In this document: piece by piece, positions 49,088 to 58,163 of the stretch
Layout: every line of letters begins with the position of its first letter
How positions within the stretch are numbered: the stretch's first letter is position 1
Origin: Intestinimonas massiliensis (ex Afouda et al. 2020)
GTDB lineage: Bacteria > Bacillota > Clostridia > Oscillospirales > Oscillospiraceae
Direction: 5' to 3'
Length of the DNA: 64,000 nt
Assembly: GCF_001244995.1 (NCBI RefSeq)
Contig: NZ_LN869529.1
Location: 689,454-753,453, forward strand
The notes under the pieces: generated by a model
The model's database searches: none
Told to the model about the DNA's origin: nothing
What the model saw: only the letters and a program-made list of their open reading frames with translations
Made by a program: the position numbers and the translations under genes

Positions 49088-50601
49088 TCCAGGCTCCGCA
49101 CCATTCTTTCCAGAATGCGGCTGTTGCGGACCTCGCCAAGCCCCCAGGTGGCGTTGGCCTGCTGAACAGCAATGCCGGCATCGAGCTTGGCGATGTCAGA
49201 CTTCTTGACCAGATAGCCGGTGATGCGGATGACGTCAGCGTCGGAGCCATAGGTAGAGAAGTAGCGCATGCCCTGGGCAAAGCCGCCCTTGATCAGGTCG
49301 ACGATGGCGTCGGGGTTGCGCTTGGCAGTCTCGTCGAAGGGGAAGATATCGCCCACACCGGATTTGAAATAGGGGTGGAACTGACTACAGTGGAGCAGGT
49401 GCTCATGCAGGGGCAGCTCATCACCGATTGCGATGCGTACGCCGGGGCTGATGGAATAGTCATCGGCGATGCCGACCTGGGCATGGAGGGAGAAGTGATG
49501 GTTGGTGCAGTCGCAGAAGCGGCTCTCGTAGCTTTCCATGCACGTGGTCAGTTTATCGAGAATGCGTTTTGCCATGGCGTCGGCTTCCTCGCTGTGGCCG
49601 TAGGTGCCGCTCTTGCCTTCCTTTGCCATCAGAATATTGACACATTCGTTCATACCCACCAGACCGAACATGCCGGTGAATTTCTCCAAGCTGACGAAAC
49701 CCTCCTGGACCAGGAAATTAGACTTGAAGAAGTGCGTCTCCTCCACCAGGAAGGTGATCTTTTTCTCAATGTAGTCGCACAGCTCCTTGACCGCAATGGG
49801 CAGCAGATCATGGATCAGGTGCTCGCTGTCCTTGGCCCGTTCGGCCAATCTGCTCAGCACGATGCGAGATAGGGTGAAAGCACCGCCGCCGATGGGCAGG
49901 GCATTGTAGCAGCTGGCAATGCCGTAGGGGGTAGTGTAGAGCTTGCTGTACTCCTTGTGATTGGCGAAGCTGGGCTTGGCGCAGGCCAAAGCGCATTCCA
50001 CGCAGGTCCTTGCAAAATCGTCTGGGGTAATGTCGGGGTCGTACAGCAGTGTCATGGAGGGGATGGCGTTCTCCCACAGCTCCTTCTGGATCTCCACGAT
50101 CATGCGGCCGGCGCGGGTCTCTTCGGGCCCCAGATTCATATGGCAGTAGGAGTCGGAGATGGTGCGGTCCAGGAAGATGAGAAAGTGACGGATCAGCTTT
50201 CTGGCTTCTTCCTCATCCTCGATGAAGGGTTCCAGCAGTTTGTCCACCGGTCCCAGATATACAGGAAAGTGGGTGACAGAGGGAATATGCTGGTAGAAGA
50301 TTTCCAGGACAGTGACAGCCTCCCACAGGTTGGTAGGGGGGTCCAGTCTCAGGAACCTGCAGCCCTCCCGCATCAGCTTTTCATAGTCGGGCAGAACGTA
50401 GCGGGGGGCGTAGGTGCCGTTGCCTTCGCTCATGGTACACAGGACGCCGGCTTCCCGCAGCTCCCGGAACCGCGGGGTGGTATCGAAAAATTCCACATAG
50501 TTCAACGGAATCGAAGATAGGTTCATCATCGCTTGCTCATGGGTAAGGGCACAGTTGTCGATGACGGCTTTTACCTCTTTTTTCATGTCAGTAATGTTCA
50601 T
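49084..50601 (-). CDS. yjjI: YjjI-family glycyl radical enzyme
   Basis: 505 residues. Glycyl-radical motif VIRITGYLVKKSD with Gly462 near the C-terminus; candidate thiyl-radical residue Cys231 in GIASCYNALPIGGG. The protein is much shorter than pyruvate formate-lyase, as expected for YjjI, whose reaction is not established. In E. coli yjjI-yjjW sit beside the deo nucleoside-catabolism genes, and here the pair leads an operon of nucleoside hydrolase, phosphorylase and deaminase genes. An anaerobic role in nucleoside or (deoxy)ribose breakdown is inferred from context. Confidence 0.88.
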   Translation of the reverse strand: MNITDMKKEVKAVIDNCALTHEQAMMNLSSIPLNYVEFFDTTPRFRELREAGVLCTMSEGNGTYAPRYVLPDYEKLMREGCRFLRLDPPTNLWEAVTVLEIFYQHIPSVTHFPVYLGPVDKLLEPFIEDEEEARKLIRHFLIFLDRTISDSYCHMNLGPEETRAGRMIVEIQKELWENAIPSMTLLYDPDITPDDFARTCVECALACAKPSFANHKEYSKLYTTPYGIASCYNALPIGGGAFTLSRIVLSRLAERAKDSEHLIHDLLPIAVKELCDYIEKKITFLVEETHFFKSNFLVQEGFVSLEKFTGMFGLVGMNECVNILMAKEGKSGTYGHSEEADAMAKRILDKLTTCMESYESRFCDCTNHHFSLHAQVGIADDYSISPGVRIAIGDELPLHEHLLHCSQFHPYFKSGVGDIFPFDETAKRNPDAIVDLIKGGFAQGMRYFSTYGSDADVIRITGYLVKKSDIAKLDAGIAVQQANATWGLGEVRNSRILERMVRSLE

Positions 50602-50678
50602 CGTAACAGGTCTGCTCCTTTCGCGTTTTTGATATTGTTGACCTTGTGAAATTATGATATCATATGAACAAACAACAT

Positions 50679-50698
50679 AAAATGACAGGTGTCATTTT
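50679..50698. promoter_or_regulatory. Candidate Crp/Fnr-type operator 1
   Basis: AAAATGACA-GG-TGTCATTTT, a palindrome with 9-bp perfect arms, between yjjI and the divergent regulator gene. Its centre is about 41-45 bp upstream of a start predicted from a CATAAT -10 element of yjjI, a class II activation position. It also lies just before the regulator's own start. Confidence 0.7.
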
Positions 50699-50716
50699 TG
50701 AAAAAGGTTGGTTAGT

Positions 50717-51451
50717 ATGCTCAAAGACACATCGGTGTTTTTGCACCAAATCTACAACTGCATCCGGGAATTTGACGGTTCTATCCAGGAGGCATATCAA
50801 TTCCCCCACTCGCCGCAGACCATTCAGGACCTCTCCGCCTGTGCGCCGCGTCTGATGCACCGAAAAGAGGCCAACACCTATTTATTCCATATATTTGAGC
50901 CGCTGGAATATATCTATATTTTGCTGGAGGGGACGTGCTGTGTCGAAAAGTACAGTCAGGGTGGGAAAGTGTTTACGGACTCAACCCGGGATGCCATGCA
51001 GATCTTCGGCCTGATCGAGGCTGTGACGGATGATCGCTGCCATACTGTGTCCATGAAATGCTTCACAGACTGTACCTATGCAAAAATCCCTGTGGCCAGT
51101 TATATGAAGATCATCCAGTCCGACCCTGAGCTGCTGATGATGTCCATGCGGTTCGTATGCATTTTCTTTAGAGAGCATGTGCAGACAACCGATCAACTGA
51201 TGTTGGGTGCACCCCGCCGAAGTATCCTTTTGAAATTGTATCACTACTGCGCGGAGCGGCCTTTCCCAGTGACCGTCCAAATCCAGAAGAAAGAGCTGGC
51301 GCAGGATCTGAATATGAATCTCAGGACCCTTTATCGACACCTGGACAAGTTCTATGAAGAGGGAATACTGTCCGCACACAAGGGAAAGATATGGATTTCA
51401 AGGAAACAGTATTTAGAAATTGGAGCGGAATTGATGGATCTGGATGACTAG
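50717..51451 (+). CDS. Crp/Fnr-family transcriptional regulator
   Basis: 244 residues. N-terminal cupin-like effector domain (about 30-140, EPLEYIYILLEGTCCVEKYSQGGKVFTDSTRDAMQIFGLIEAV), dimerisation helix, and winged HTH (about 195-235, VQIQKKELAQDLNMNLRTLYRHLDKFYEEGILSA). No FNR-type N-terminal cysteine cluster is present, so it senses a small molecule or redox by other means. ATG 50717 is preferred over TTG 50708. Divergent from the YjjI operon, it probably binds the ATGACA-N2-TGTCAT sites. Confidence 0.88.
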   Translation: MLKDTSVFLHQIYNCIREFDGSIQEAYQFPHSPQTIQDLSACAPRLMHRKEANTYLFHIFEPLEYIYILLEGTCCVEKYSQGGKVFTDSTRDAMQIFGLIEAVTDDRCHTVSMKCFTDCTYAKIPVASYMKIIQSDPELLMMSMRFVCIFFREHVQTTDQLMLGAPRRSILLKLYHYCAERPFPVTVQIQKKELAQDLNMNLRTLYRHLDKFYEEGILSAHKGKIWISRKQYLEIGAELMDLDD

Positions 51452-51485
51452 TACGGTTTCGTTTTATTGAATATCAGGATGAACC

Positions 51486-51520
51486 AAAAGACTGGCAGGC
51501 TCAAGGGCTGCCAGTCTTTC
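51486..51520. terminator. Bidirectional terminator
   Basis: AAAGACTGGCAG and CTGCCAGTCTTT form a 12-bp stem between convergent regulator and ribokinase genes. Confidence 0.85.
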
Positions 51521-51538
51521 AGCTTTGTAATGAGTCTC

Positions 51539-52444
51539 TCATAATTGAATTTCTTCTGGATTGGGAATGGAGGACTGGGCGCCTTTTCGGGTAACTGCAA
51601 TGGCGGAGGCATTCTGACCATAGGTGATGGCCTCTGCAACGTCCGCACCCCTGCTCAGCGCCAGAGCAAATGCCCCCATGAAGCAGTCGCCTGCTGCAGT
51701 GGTGTCCACGGCATGCACTTTTTTGGCAGGATAAAAATGCATGCCCTCCCGGTTCATCAGCAGACATCCGTCGCCACCCAGGGAGACCATGACATTTCGA
51801 ACACCTTTGGAGAACATTTCACCGGCGGCTGCCTCCAGATCCGCTTGGCAGTTGAGGGGCCTGCCTGTCAGAATCTCCAGTTCCGTTTCGTTGGGCTTGA
51901 TATAGTCCACGCCCTGCCAGAAGGAGTCCGGCAGACCGGGCAGTGCAGGCGCAGGGTCGATGAGGACCGTTTTCCCCATGGATACCGCCAGGTCCTTTGC
52001 GTAAGCCACGACGTTCCAGTCGATCTCTAGCTGCATCATAACGATGTCGCAGGCCTGGACCAGGCTTCGGTGTTGATCGATCATCTCCCTGGAGACCAAG
52101 CCGTTGGTACCGGCGATTAGAATAATCGAGTTGGCGCCATTATCGTCCACGGTGATAAATGCCTGGCCGGTGGTGGTGCCGGGCAGAGTGGAAATGCCGG
52201 AAATATTCACACCTACGGATTCCAAATTTGCTTTCAGCGCTGTGCCGATGCTGTCGTCTGCAACAGCGCCGATTATGCTGACATCACCGCCAAGCTTGCC
52301 GACGGTATAGGCCTGATTGGCACCTTTACCGCCGGGGACCAGTGCGATGCTTTTCCCGGCGAGGGTTTCGCCAGACTGGGGCATGTACGGCGTTTCGATT
52401 ACCGTATCCATATTCAGGCTTCCGATAACCAATATTTTTTTCAT
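51539..52444 (-). CDS. rbsK: Ribokinase
   Basis: 301 residues, PfkB family. ILVIGSLNMDTVIETPYMPQSGETLAG, GGKGANQAYTVGKLG, and the catalytic DTTAAGDCFMGAFALAL (Asp of the anion hole). Phosphorylates ribose released by the nucleoside hydrolase. ATG 52444 has AAAGG eight bases upstream. An operator-like palindrome lies about 41.5 bp from its predicted start. Confidence 0.93.
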   Translation of the reverse strand: MKKILVIGSLNMDTVIETPYMPQSGETLAGKSIALVPGGKGANQAYTVGKLGGDVSIIGAVADDSIGTALKANLESVGVNISGISTLPGTTTGQAFITVDDNGANSIILIAGTNGLVSREMIDQHRSLVQACDIVMMQLEIDWNVVAYAKDLAVSMGKTVLIDPAPALPGLPDSFWQGVDYIKPNETELEILTGRPLNCQADLEAAAGEMFSKGVRNVMVSLGGDGCLLMNREGMHFYPAKKVHAVDTTAAGDCFMGAFALALSRGADVAEAITYGQNASAIAVTRKGAQSSIPNPEEIQL

Positions 52445-52501
52445 CTGCGTCACCTTTCTGTTGTGATAATCATATTCTACGCAATCGTAAAAAATAAAAA
52501 A

Positions 52502-52515
52502 ATGTCAAATGTCAT
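52502..52515. promoter_or_regulatory. Candidate Crp/Fnr-type operator 2
   Basis: Minus strand ATGACATTTGACAT, one mismatch from the ATGACA-N2-TGTCAT palindrome. Centre 52508.5 is 41.5 bp from the start predicted from a TAGAAT -10 element (52479-52474) of the ribokinase gene. Confidence 0.6.
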
Positions 52516-52683
52516 AAATTTGCAGCACACATATCGAATTTCGGGAAGCTCTGCATGAAGGAGACATAAATTGATGTTCGGAAGCAGGGAGTTTCAGGCA
52601 TGTGGGCTGCTTTTGTCCGTATTATTTTCAGAATATTTCCCATTATAATATGTGCACAAATAAGGAGTAAGGAGGCGCTCTAT

Positions 52684-54459
52684 ATGTATTATTCCAGTGG
52701 TAACTATGAAGCGTTTGCCCGTCCTCAGAAGCCGAAGGGCGTGGATCAAAAATCAGCTTATATTATCGGAACCGGTCTGGCTGCTTTGACCGCGGCCTGC
52801 TACCTGGTGCGGGACGGACAGATGAAGGGCGAGCAAATCCATCTCTTTGAGAAAGAGCCCATCCCCGGCGGAGCCTGCGACGGCTGGGAGTATCCCGGCG
52901 TGGGCTATGTCATGCGGGGCGGCCGCGAGATGGACAATCACTTTGAGGTTATGTGGGATCTGTTCCGCTCCATTCCCTCCATTGAGACGGAGGGTGTCAG
53001 TGTTCTGGACGAGTACTACTGGCTGAACAAGAAGGACCCCAACTACTCCCTCTGCCGCGCCACTGTCAACCGGGGCGAGGACGCCCACACCGACGGAAAG
53101 TTTGCCCTGTCCGACAAGGCGGCTATGAAGATCATGAAGCTGTTCTTCACCCCTGACGAGCAGCTCTATGACAAGCGCATCACGGATTTCTTTGACGACG
53201 AGGTGCTGAGCTCCAACTTCTGGCTCTACTGGCGCACCATGTTCGCCTTTGAGAACTGGCACAGCGCTCTGGAGATGAAGCTCTATATTAAGCGATTCGT
53301 CCATCATGTGGGCGGCCTGCCGGATTTCAAGGCCCTGCGCTTCACGAAATACAACCAGTATGAGTCTATGATCCTTCCCATGATCAAGTATCTGGAATCC
53401 CGTCATGTCCAGTTCCACTACAATACCAAGGTCGTCAATGTGGAATTCAACATCCGGCCTGACAAAAAGCTGGCCAAGCGCGTCGAACTGCTTGTGAACG
53501 GCGGGAGCCAATACGTGGATCTGACCGAGAATGATCTGGTGTTTATCACCAACGGCGGCTGCGTGGAAAACTCCACCATTGGCTCCCAGAATACCCCCGC
53601 CGCCTTCAATACCGAGATCAAGCCGGGCGGCGGCTGGGATATGTGGCGCAAAATCGCAGCTCAGGACCCCTCCTTCGGCCATCCAGATAAGTTCTGCTAT
53701 GATCCCGAGCAGTCCAACTGGATGAGTGCTACCGTCACCACGCTAGACCAAAAGATCATTCCCTATATCAAGAACATTTGTAAGCGGGACCCCTTCAGCG
53801 GCGGTGTGGTCACCGGCGGCATCGTCACAGTGAAGGACTCCGGCTGGCTCCTTAGTTGGACCATCAACCGTCAGCCCCAGTTCCGCAGCCAGCCCAAGGA
53901 CCAGTGCCTGGTCTGGGTCTACGGGCTGTTCTCCGATAAGCCGGGCGACTATGTAAAAAAGCCCATGCGGGAGTGCACCGGCAAAGAGATCTGCATGGAG
54001 TGGCTGTACCACATCGGCGTGCCGGAGCGCGAAATCGAGGAGTTGGCCGAGCACAGCGCCAATACCGTGCCGGTCATGATGCCTTATATCACGGCCTTCT
54101 TTATGCCCCGCGCCGCGGGCGACCGCCCCAACGTTGTTCCCGAAGGTGCCGTTAACTTTGCCTTCCTGGGACAGTTTGCCGAGACCAGGCGGGACACCAT
54201 CTTCACCACCGAGTATTCCATGCGCACCGGTATGGAGGCCGTTTATACCCTGCTGGACATCGACCGGGGCGTGCCGGAGGTCTGGGGCAGCACCTATGAT
54301 ATCCGCGATCTGCTGAACGCCACCATTCAGCTACGCGACGGCAGGCCGCTGACGGAGATGGACCTGGGCTTTAAGGAGAAAATGGTTGTCAAGAAACTGC
54401 TGGAGAAGATTCGGGGGACCGACATTGAAAAGCTGCTGAAAGAATATCATGTCATTTAA
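52684..54459 (+). CDS. ohyA: Oleate hydratase (67-kDa myosin-cross-reactive antigen family)
   Basis: 591 residues, FAD-dependent. Dinucleotide fold AYIIGTGLAALTAACYLVRDG, EKEPIPGGACDG, MRGGREMDNHFEVMWDL; NGGCVENSTIGS and QFAETRRDTIFTTEYSMRTGMEAV are family-specific. Adds water to the cis-9 double bond of oleate and linoleate giving 10-hydroxy acids, a detoxification reaction in gut bacteria. Two purine-rich sites precede the ATG. Divergent from ribokinase. Confidence 0.95.
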   Translation: MYYSSGNYEAFARPQKPKGVDQKSAYIIGTGLAALTAACYLVRDGQMKGEQIHLFEKEPIPGGACDGWEYPGVGYVMRGGREMDNHFEVMWDLFRSIPSIETEGVSVLDEYYWLNKKDPNYSLCRATVNRGEDAHTDGKFALSDKAAMKIMKLFFTPDEQLYDKRITDFFDDEVLSSNFWLYWRTMFAFENWHSALEMKLYIKRFVHHVGGLPDFKALRFTKYNQYESMILPMIKYLESRHVQFHYNTKVVNVEFNIRPDKKLAKRVELLVNGGSQYVDLTENDLVFITNGGCVENSTIGSQNTPAAFNTEIKPGGGWDMWRKIAAQDPSFGHPDKFCYDPEQSNWMSATVTTLDQKIIPYIKNICKRDPFSGGVVTGGIVTVKDSGWLLSWTINRQPQFRSQPKDQCLVWVYGLFSDKPGDYVKKPMRECTGKEICMEWLYHIGVPEREIEELAEHSANTVPVMMPYITAFFMPRAAGDRPNVVPEGAVNFAFLGQFAETRRDTIFTTEYSMRTGMEAVYTLLDIDRGVPEVWGSTYDIRDLLNATIQLRDGRPLTEMDLGFKEKMVVKKLLEKIRGTDIEKLLKEYHVI

Positions 54460-54600
54460 AGCAGAATATTCTGGTAAATGAAACGGGGCTCCCGCGCTTG
54501 CCAATGCGCTTTTGAAAGTACAAATGCTTCCACATGCGTTTTTATTGTATCACGCAAAAGTTTTTTTGAAATTCTGATATCGGTCAGCGTATTGCTCAAG

Positions 54601-54643
54601 GCCCCGGCTCCGCCAGATTTGGCGGAGCCGGGGCCTTTTTCTT
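54601..54643 (+). terminator. ohyA terminator
   Basis: GCCCCGGCTCCGCCA and TGGCGGAGCCGGGGC form a 15-bp perfect stem followed by CTTTTTCTT. Confidence 0.95.
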
Positions 54644-54868
54644 GTAGTCCGAAAACCCCCGGCACAGCCGGAGGCTTTCGCACTACAAAGAATCCCCATC
54701 CGCTGCATTTCAGCGGATGGGGTCAGATGGATCGCCTCCTGTGTAAACGAATACTGCCCCAACGCAGATTCCTGTGTAGATTCTTTCGTTAAATGGGCAA
54801 ATATTATGGTACATTTTGCACAAAAGAAGGCTGGCGTGGTACAGCACATTCACCAGTTTTACCGAAAC

Positions 54869-54882
54869 ATGACATTTGTCAT
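54869..54882. promoter_or_regulatory. Candidate Crp/Fnr-type operator 3
   Basis: ATGACATTTGTCAT, perfect ATGACA-N2-TGTCAT palindrome, 128 bp before the solute-binding protein start and about 41.5 bp from a start predicted from a TATTTT -10 (54905-54910). Confidence 0.65.
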
Positions 54883-55010
54883 TTTCAGCGTTTGCACCAG
54901 ATGATATTTTTTATATTAAGATTACGGGAAGCCTGATTGAACCGTGCTGGAGGATCCGGCAGAAACGAATCATGAATCCGCAATCAATAAGCTTGAAAGG
55001 AAGTCCTCCC

Positions 55011-56324
55011 ATGAAAAAGCGTATTTTGGCACTTATACTTAGTTTGCTGATGCTTGGCTCCTGCCTGTGCGGCTGCGCAAACGCACCCACCGCGGAAACA
55101 AACAAAGAGAAGGCTGACACCACGCTCACGGTTTGGTGCTGGGATGAAAATTTCAATATCCCCGTGATGGAGACCGCATGCAAGTATTATCAGGCAGCCG
55201 GCCATGATGATGTCACGGTGAACGTTGTTAACGTCAGCGAAGACGACGTCCGCAGCAAATGTGTTGCCGCATTTTCCGGCGGTGTCACGGATGACCTGCC
55301 CGATATTATCTTGGTGGGGGACTTCTGGGCCAAAAATTTCCTGACCAACTACAAAGGAATGTTTGCGGATTTGACAGATGCGATCGATTTCTCTGATTTT
55401 GCAAATTATAAGGTCCAGTGCCTTACGGTCGATGACCATGTCTATGGCGTTCCGTTCGACAGCGGCGTTGCCGGCATGTTCTACAGAAAGGATTACTTGG
55501 AGGCGGCTGGCTATACTGCGGAGGATCTGGTGGGGATCACATGGCCGGAGATGATTGAGATCGCAAAGGCAGTCAAGGAAAAAACCGGAAAGTATGCATT
55601 CGATTTTGTACCGTCCGATTGTGCATTTGCTTGGTTTGACAGCGCGATGCAGTCCACAGGTGAGTGGTTCTACGACGAAGAGGGTAATGCGGACTTTGTC
55701 AATAATAAAGCTGTGCGGGAAATGTTTGATGTTATCAAAACGCTTTGGAACGACAACTGCGTCTATCGTGCCGAGGCCAAAGATTCTACGACGATTTCGG
55801 CAATTCAGGCAGGTGAGATTGCGTTCGTGCTGACCGCCGTTTGGTCCACTCCCACGATTACGGCCGCGACAGATGCTGCCGGCCTGTGGGATTATGCCCC
55901 CCTGCCGAAGCTGACCACAACAGACTCCGCGAGCGAGTACACCAATATCGGTGGATCCAGTTGGGTTATCCTGGAAAACTCTGCGAATAAGGATGTAGCG
56001 ATTGACTTCATGAAGTCGATTTTCGCCGGCGACCTGGATTTCTACAGTCAGATTCTTGCCGAGCAGGGTGCTGTTGCGACATATCTGCCGGCAAGCGAGA
56101 GCGAGGCCTATAGCAAGCCTGTGGAATTCTTTAATAATAAGCCGCTGTATGCCGATTTCGCCTCCTGGGGTGCAATGGTTCCCCCAGTCGACTATGGTAC
56201 AAACACTTGGACGGCAAACGCCGCAATTCAGGCATATTTGCAGAATTATGTTGATTCTGAAATGACGCTGGATGAAGCACTTCAGAAGGTGCAGAAAAAC
56301 TATGACATGCAGATCGGCAAGTAA
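55011..56324 (+). CDS. ABC sugar transporter solute-binding lipoprotein
   Basis: 437 residues, family 1 extracellular solute-binding protein. Lipoprotein signal MKKRILALILSLLMLGSCLCGC with lipid-anchored Cys22; mature part TLTVWCWDENFNIPVMETACKYYQ, GVPFDSGVAGMFYRKDYLEAAGY and IGGSSWVILENSANKDVAIDFMKSI. Binds an oligosaccharide or related ligand for the permeases that follow. First gene of the import operon. Confidence 0.92.
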   Translation: MKKRILALILSLLMLGSCLCGCANAPTAETNKEKADTTLTVWCWDENFNIPVMETACKYYQAAGHDDVTVNVVNVSEDDVRSKCVAAFSGGVTDDLPDIILVGDFWAKNFLTNYKGMFADLTDAIDFSDFANYKVQCLTVDDHVYGVPFDSGVAGMFYRKDYLEAAGYTAEDLVGITWPEMIEIAKAVKEKTGKYAFDFVPSDCAFAWFDSAMQSTGEWFYDEEGNADFVNNKAVREMFDVIKTLWNDNCVYRAEAKDSTTISAIQAGEIAFVLTAVWSTPTITAATDAAGLWDYAPLPKLTTTDSASEYTNIGGSSWVILENSANKDVAIDFMKSIFAGDLDFYSQILAEQGAVATYLPASESEAYSKPVEFFNNKPLYADFASWGAMVPPVDYGTNTWTANAAIQAYLQNYVDSEMTLDEALQKVQKNYDMQIGK

Positions 56325-56354
56325 TTTGAATGAACGCCGCCATCCGTTGTATCT

Positions 56355-56382
56355 CTTTCCAGCCACTGTGGTGGCTGGAAAG
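56355..56382 (+). repeat. Intercistronic hairpin after the binding-protein gene
   Basis: CTTTCCAGCCAC, loop TGTG, GTGGCTGGAAAG: a perfect 12-bp stem without a T run. Such hairpins commonly protect the abundant binding-protein message and reduce permease expression. Confidence 0.75.
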
Positions 56383-56422
56383 AAATACTATATGTATGCT
56401 ATGGAAGAACAGGTAACGAAAT

Positions 56423-57295
56423 ATGAAGAAAAGATCTTTGACATCTGGCTCATGGGTGAGTTTTTCTCTCCCGGCAATTTTCTTTGTAACGGTATTTATG
56501 TTATACCCTGTCGTTTACTCTCTGGTGCTGTCGCTTTACTCACATCAGGGACTGACGTCGACGTTTGTGGGCCTTGGGAACTTTAAAAGACTGCTGTCCG
56601 ATTCAATTTTCTGGAATTCTCTGCTCAATAACGTGCTGTTTCTGGCAATTCAGGTGCCTATTATGCTATTTTTGGGCCTTCTGTTCGCTTATCTGCTCCA
56701 GACAGACGGTTTGAAGTGTCGAGGATTTTTCAGAATGGCGCTTTTCCTGCCCTGTATTACTTCACTGGTCGCATATTCGATTGTGTTTCGGACCATGTTT
56801 CAGTTTGATGGGCTGATCAACAGTGCGTTGCAAGCGATTCATGTCATAACCGAGCCTATTCCGTGGCTAACAGATAAGAACTGGGCCCGCGCCTTGATCA
56901 TCATGGCGCTGTGTTGGCGCTGGACAGGCTATAATGCGATGTATTACATTGCCGGCTTGCAGAATATTACGAGAGACACGATCGAAGCCGCGCGCATGGA
57001 TGGTGCAAATAAATTTCAGGAGTTTTTCCATATCGTGGTTCCTCAGCTCAAGCAGGTGATCGTGTTTACGTCCATCACCTCAACGATCGGTACGCTGCAG
57101 TTGTTTGATGAGATCGCCAACCTGACGAATGGAGGCCCTTCCAACTCGACCCTCACGGTAGCACTCTATACATATCAGCAGTCGTTCCTGCATGCGAATA
57201 ATTTTGGGTATTCTGCTGCCATCAGTTGGGTGATTGTGCTGATGATTGCGGGGCTTTCTCTGGTGCAGCTACGGCTTACAAGGGAGGAGAGCTGA
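56423..57295 (+). CDS. ABC sugar transporter permease (MalF type)
   Basis: 290 residues, six membrane helices. The EAA coupling loop reads YYIAGLQNITRDTIEAARMDGANKFQEFFHIVVPQLK. Opens PAIFFVTVFMLYPVVYSLVLS. Pairs with the next permease. Confidence 0.92.
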   Translation: MKKRSLTSGSWVSFSLPAIFFVTVFMLYPVVYSLVLSLYSHQGLTSTFVGLGNFKRLLSDSIFWNSLLNNVLFLAIQVPIMLFLGLLFAYLLQTDGLKCRGFFRMALFLPCITSLVAYSIVFRTMFQFDGLINSALQAIHVITEPIPWLTDKNWARALIIMALCWRWTGYNAMYYIAGLQNITRDTIEAARMDGANKFQEFFHIVVPQLKQVIVFTSITSTIGTLQLFDEIANLTNGGPSNSTLTVALYTYQQSFLHANNFGYSAAISWVIVLMIAGLSLVQLRLTREES

Positions 57296-57296
57296 C

Positions 57297-58121
57297 ATGG
57301 GAAGAAGAAAGATATCCCCCAAACGTTTTCTTGTCTATCTAATACTGATCCTTGCGGCGCTCATCTCAATTTTTCCCTGCTATTGGATGTTTGCAAGCGC
57401 AACCAATACTTCAAAGGCCATTTCGGACGGCAGAATTCTGCCTGGTACCAACTTGATACCAAATTTGGAACATCTGTTTCGGGATTATCCCATCTGGAAC
57501 GGTCTTTCCAACTCTCTGAAAATTGCGGTTTTATCCGTTGTGCTGAGTCTGATTGTGACGTCGCTGGCAGCATATGGCTTTGAAAAATTTCGCACAAAAC
57601 GCTCCGAACAGGCCTATGTAATCTTCCTGATCGGAATGATGATCCCCCAGACATCACTCGTGATACCCCTTTATAAAATGATGGCGGACATGAAATTGGT
57701 CAACTCGCACCTGTCGATCATTCTGCCCGCTATCGGATCCATCTTCCTCCTGTTCTTTTTCCGTCAGAGTTTTAAATCTATCCCCAATGAGATGATTGAA
57801 TCGGCCAGGATTGACGGGGCTGGTGAACTGCGGATTTTCTTTCAGATCGTGTTTCCCAGCATGAGGGCGACATATGCTGCCGCCGCAATCTATGCGTTTA
57901 TGACTTCGTGGAATGCCTATATGTGGCCGATGATTTCGTTGTCCTCCGAACAAAAGAAAACGATTATTCTGATGGTATCCAAGATCGCTTCATCCGCCTA
58001 TGTTGCTGATTACGGCGTACAGATGGTTGGACTGGTGATTGCGACACTTCCTATGATGATCGTGTTCCTGTTCCTTCAAAGGAGTTTTGTGGATGGCCTT
58101 ACCGGGTCTGTAAAAGGCTAA
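57297..58121 (+). CDS. ABC sugar transporter permease (MalG type)
   Basis: 274 residues, six helices; EAA loop FFFRQSFKSIPNEMIESARIDGAGELRIFFQIVFPSMR. ATG 57297 follows GGAGGAGAG and sits one base after the previous stop. Completes the membrane channel. Confidence 0.92.
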   Translation: MGRRKISPKRFLVYLILILAALISIFPCYWMFASATNTSKAISDGRILPGTNLIPNLEHLFRDYPIWNGLSNSLKIAVLSVVLSLIVTSLAAYGFEKFRTKRSEQAYVIFLIGMMIPQTSLVIPLYKMMADMKLVNSHLSIILPAIGSIFLLFFFRQSFKSIPNEMIESARIDGAGELRIFFQIVFPSMRATYAAAAIYAFMTSWNAYMWPMISLSSEQKKTIILMVSKIASSAYVADYGVQMVGLVIATLPMMIVFLFLQRSFVDGLTGSVKG

Positions 58122-58163
58122 GAACGACTATCCGATGAATCGACGTTAATTGAGGAGGAAAAC

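Larger units (their letters stand above)
54460..55010. other. Long intergenic region between ohyA and the ABC operon
   Basis: No gene recognised. It holds the ohyA terminator (54601-54643), a second 12-bp hairpin CCCCATCCGCTG/CAGCGGATGGGG (54694-54722) without a clear T run, the operator at 54869, and a likely promoter with TATTTT or TATATT near 54905-54917. Confidence 0.7.
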
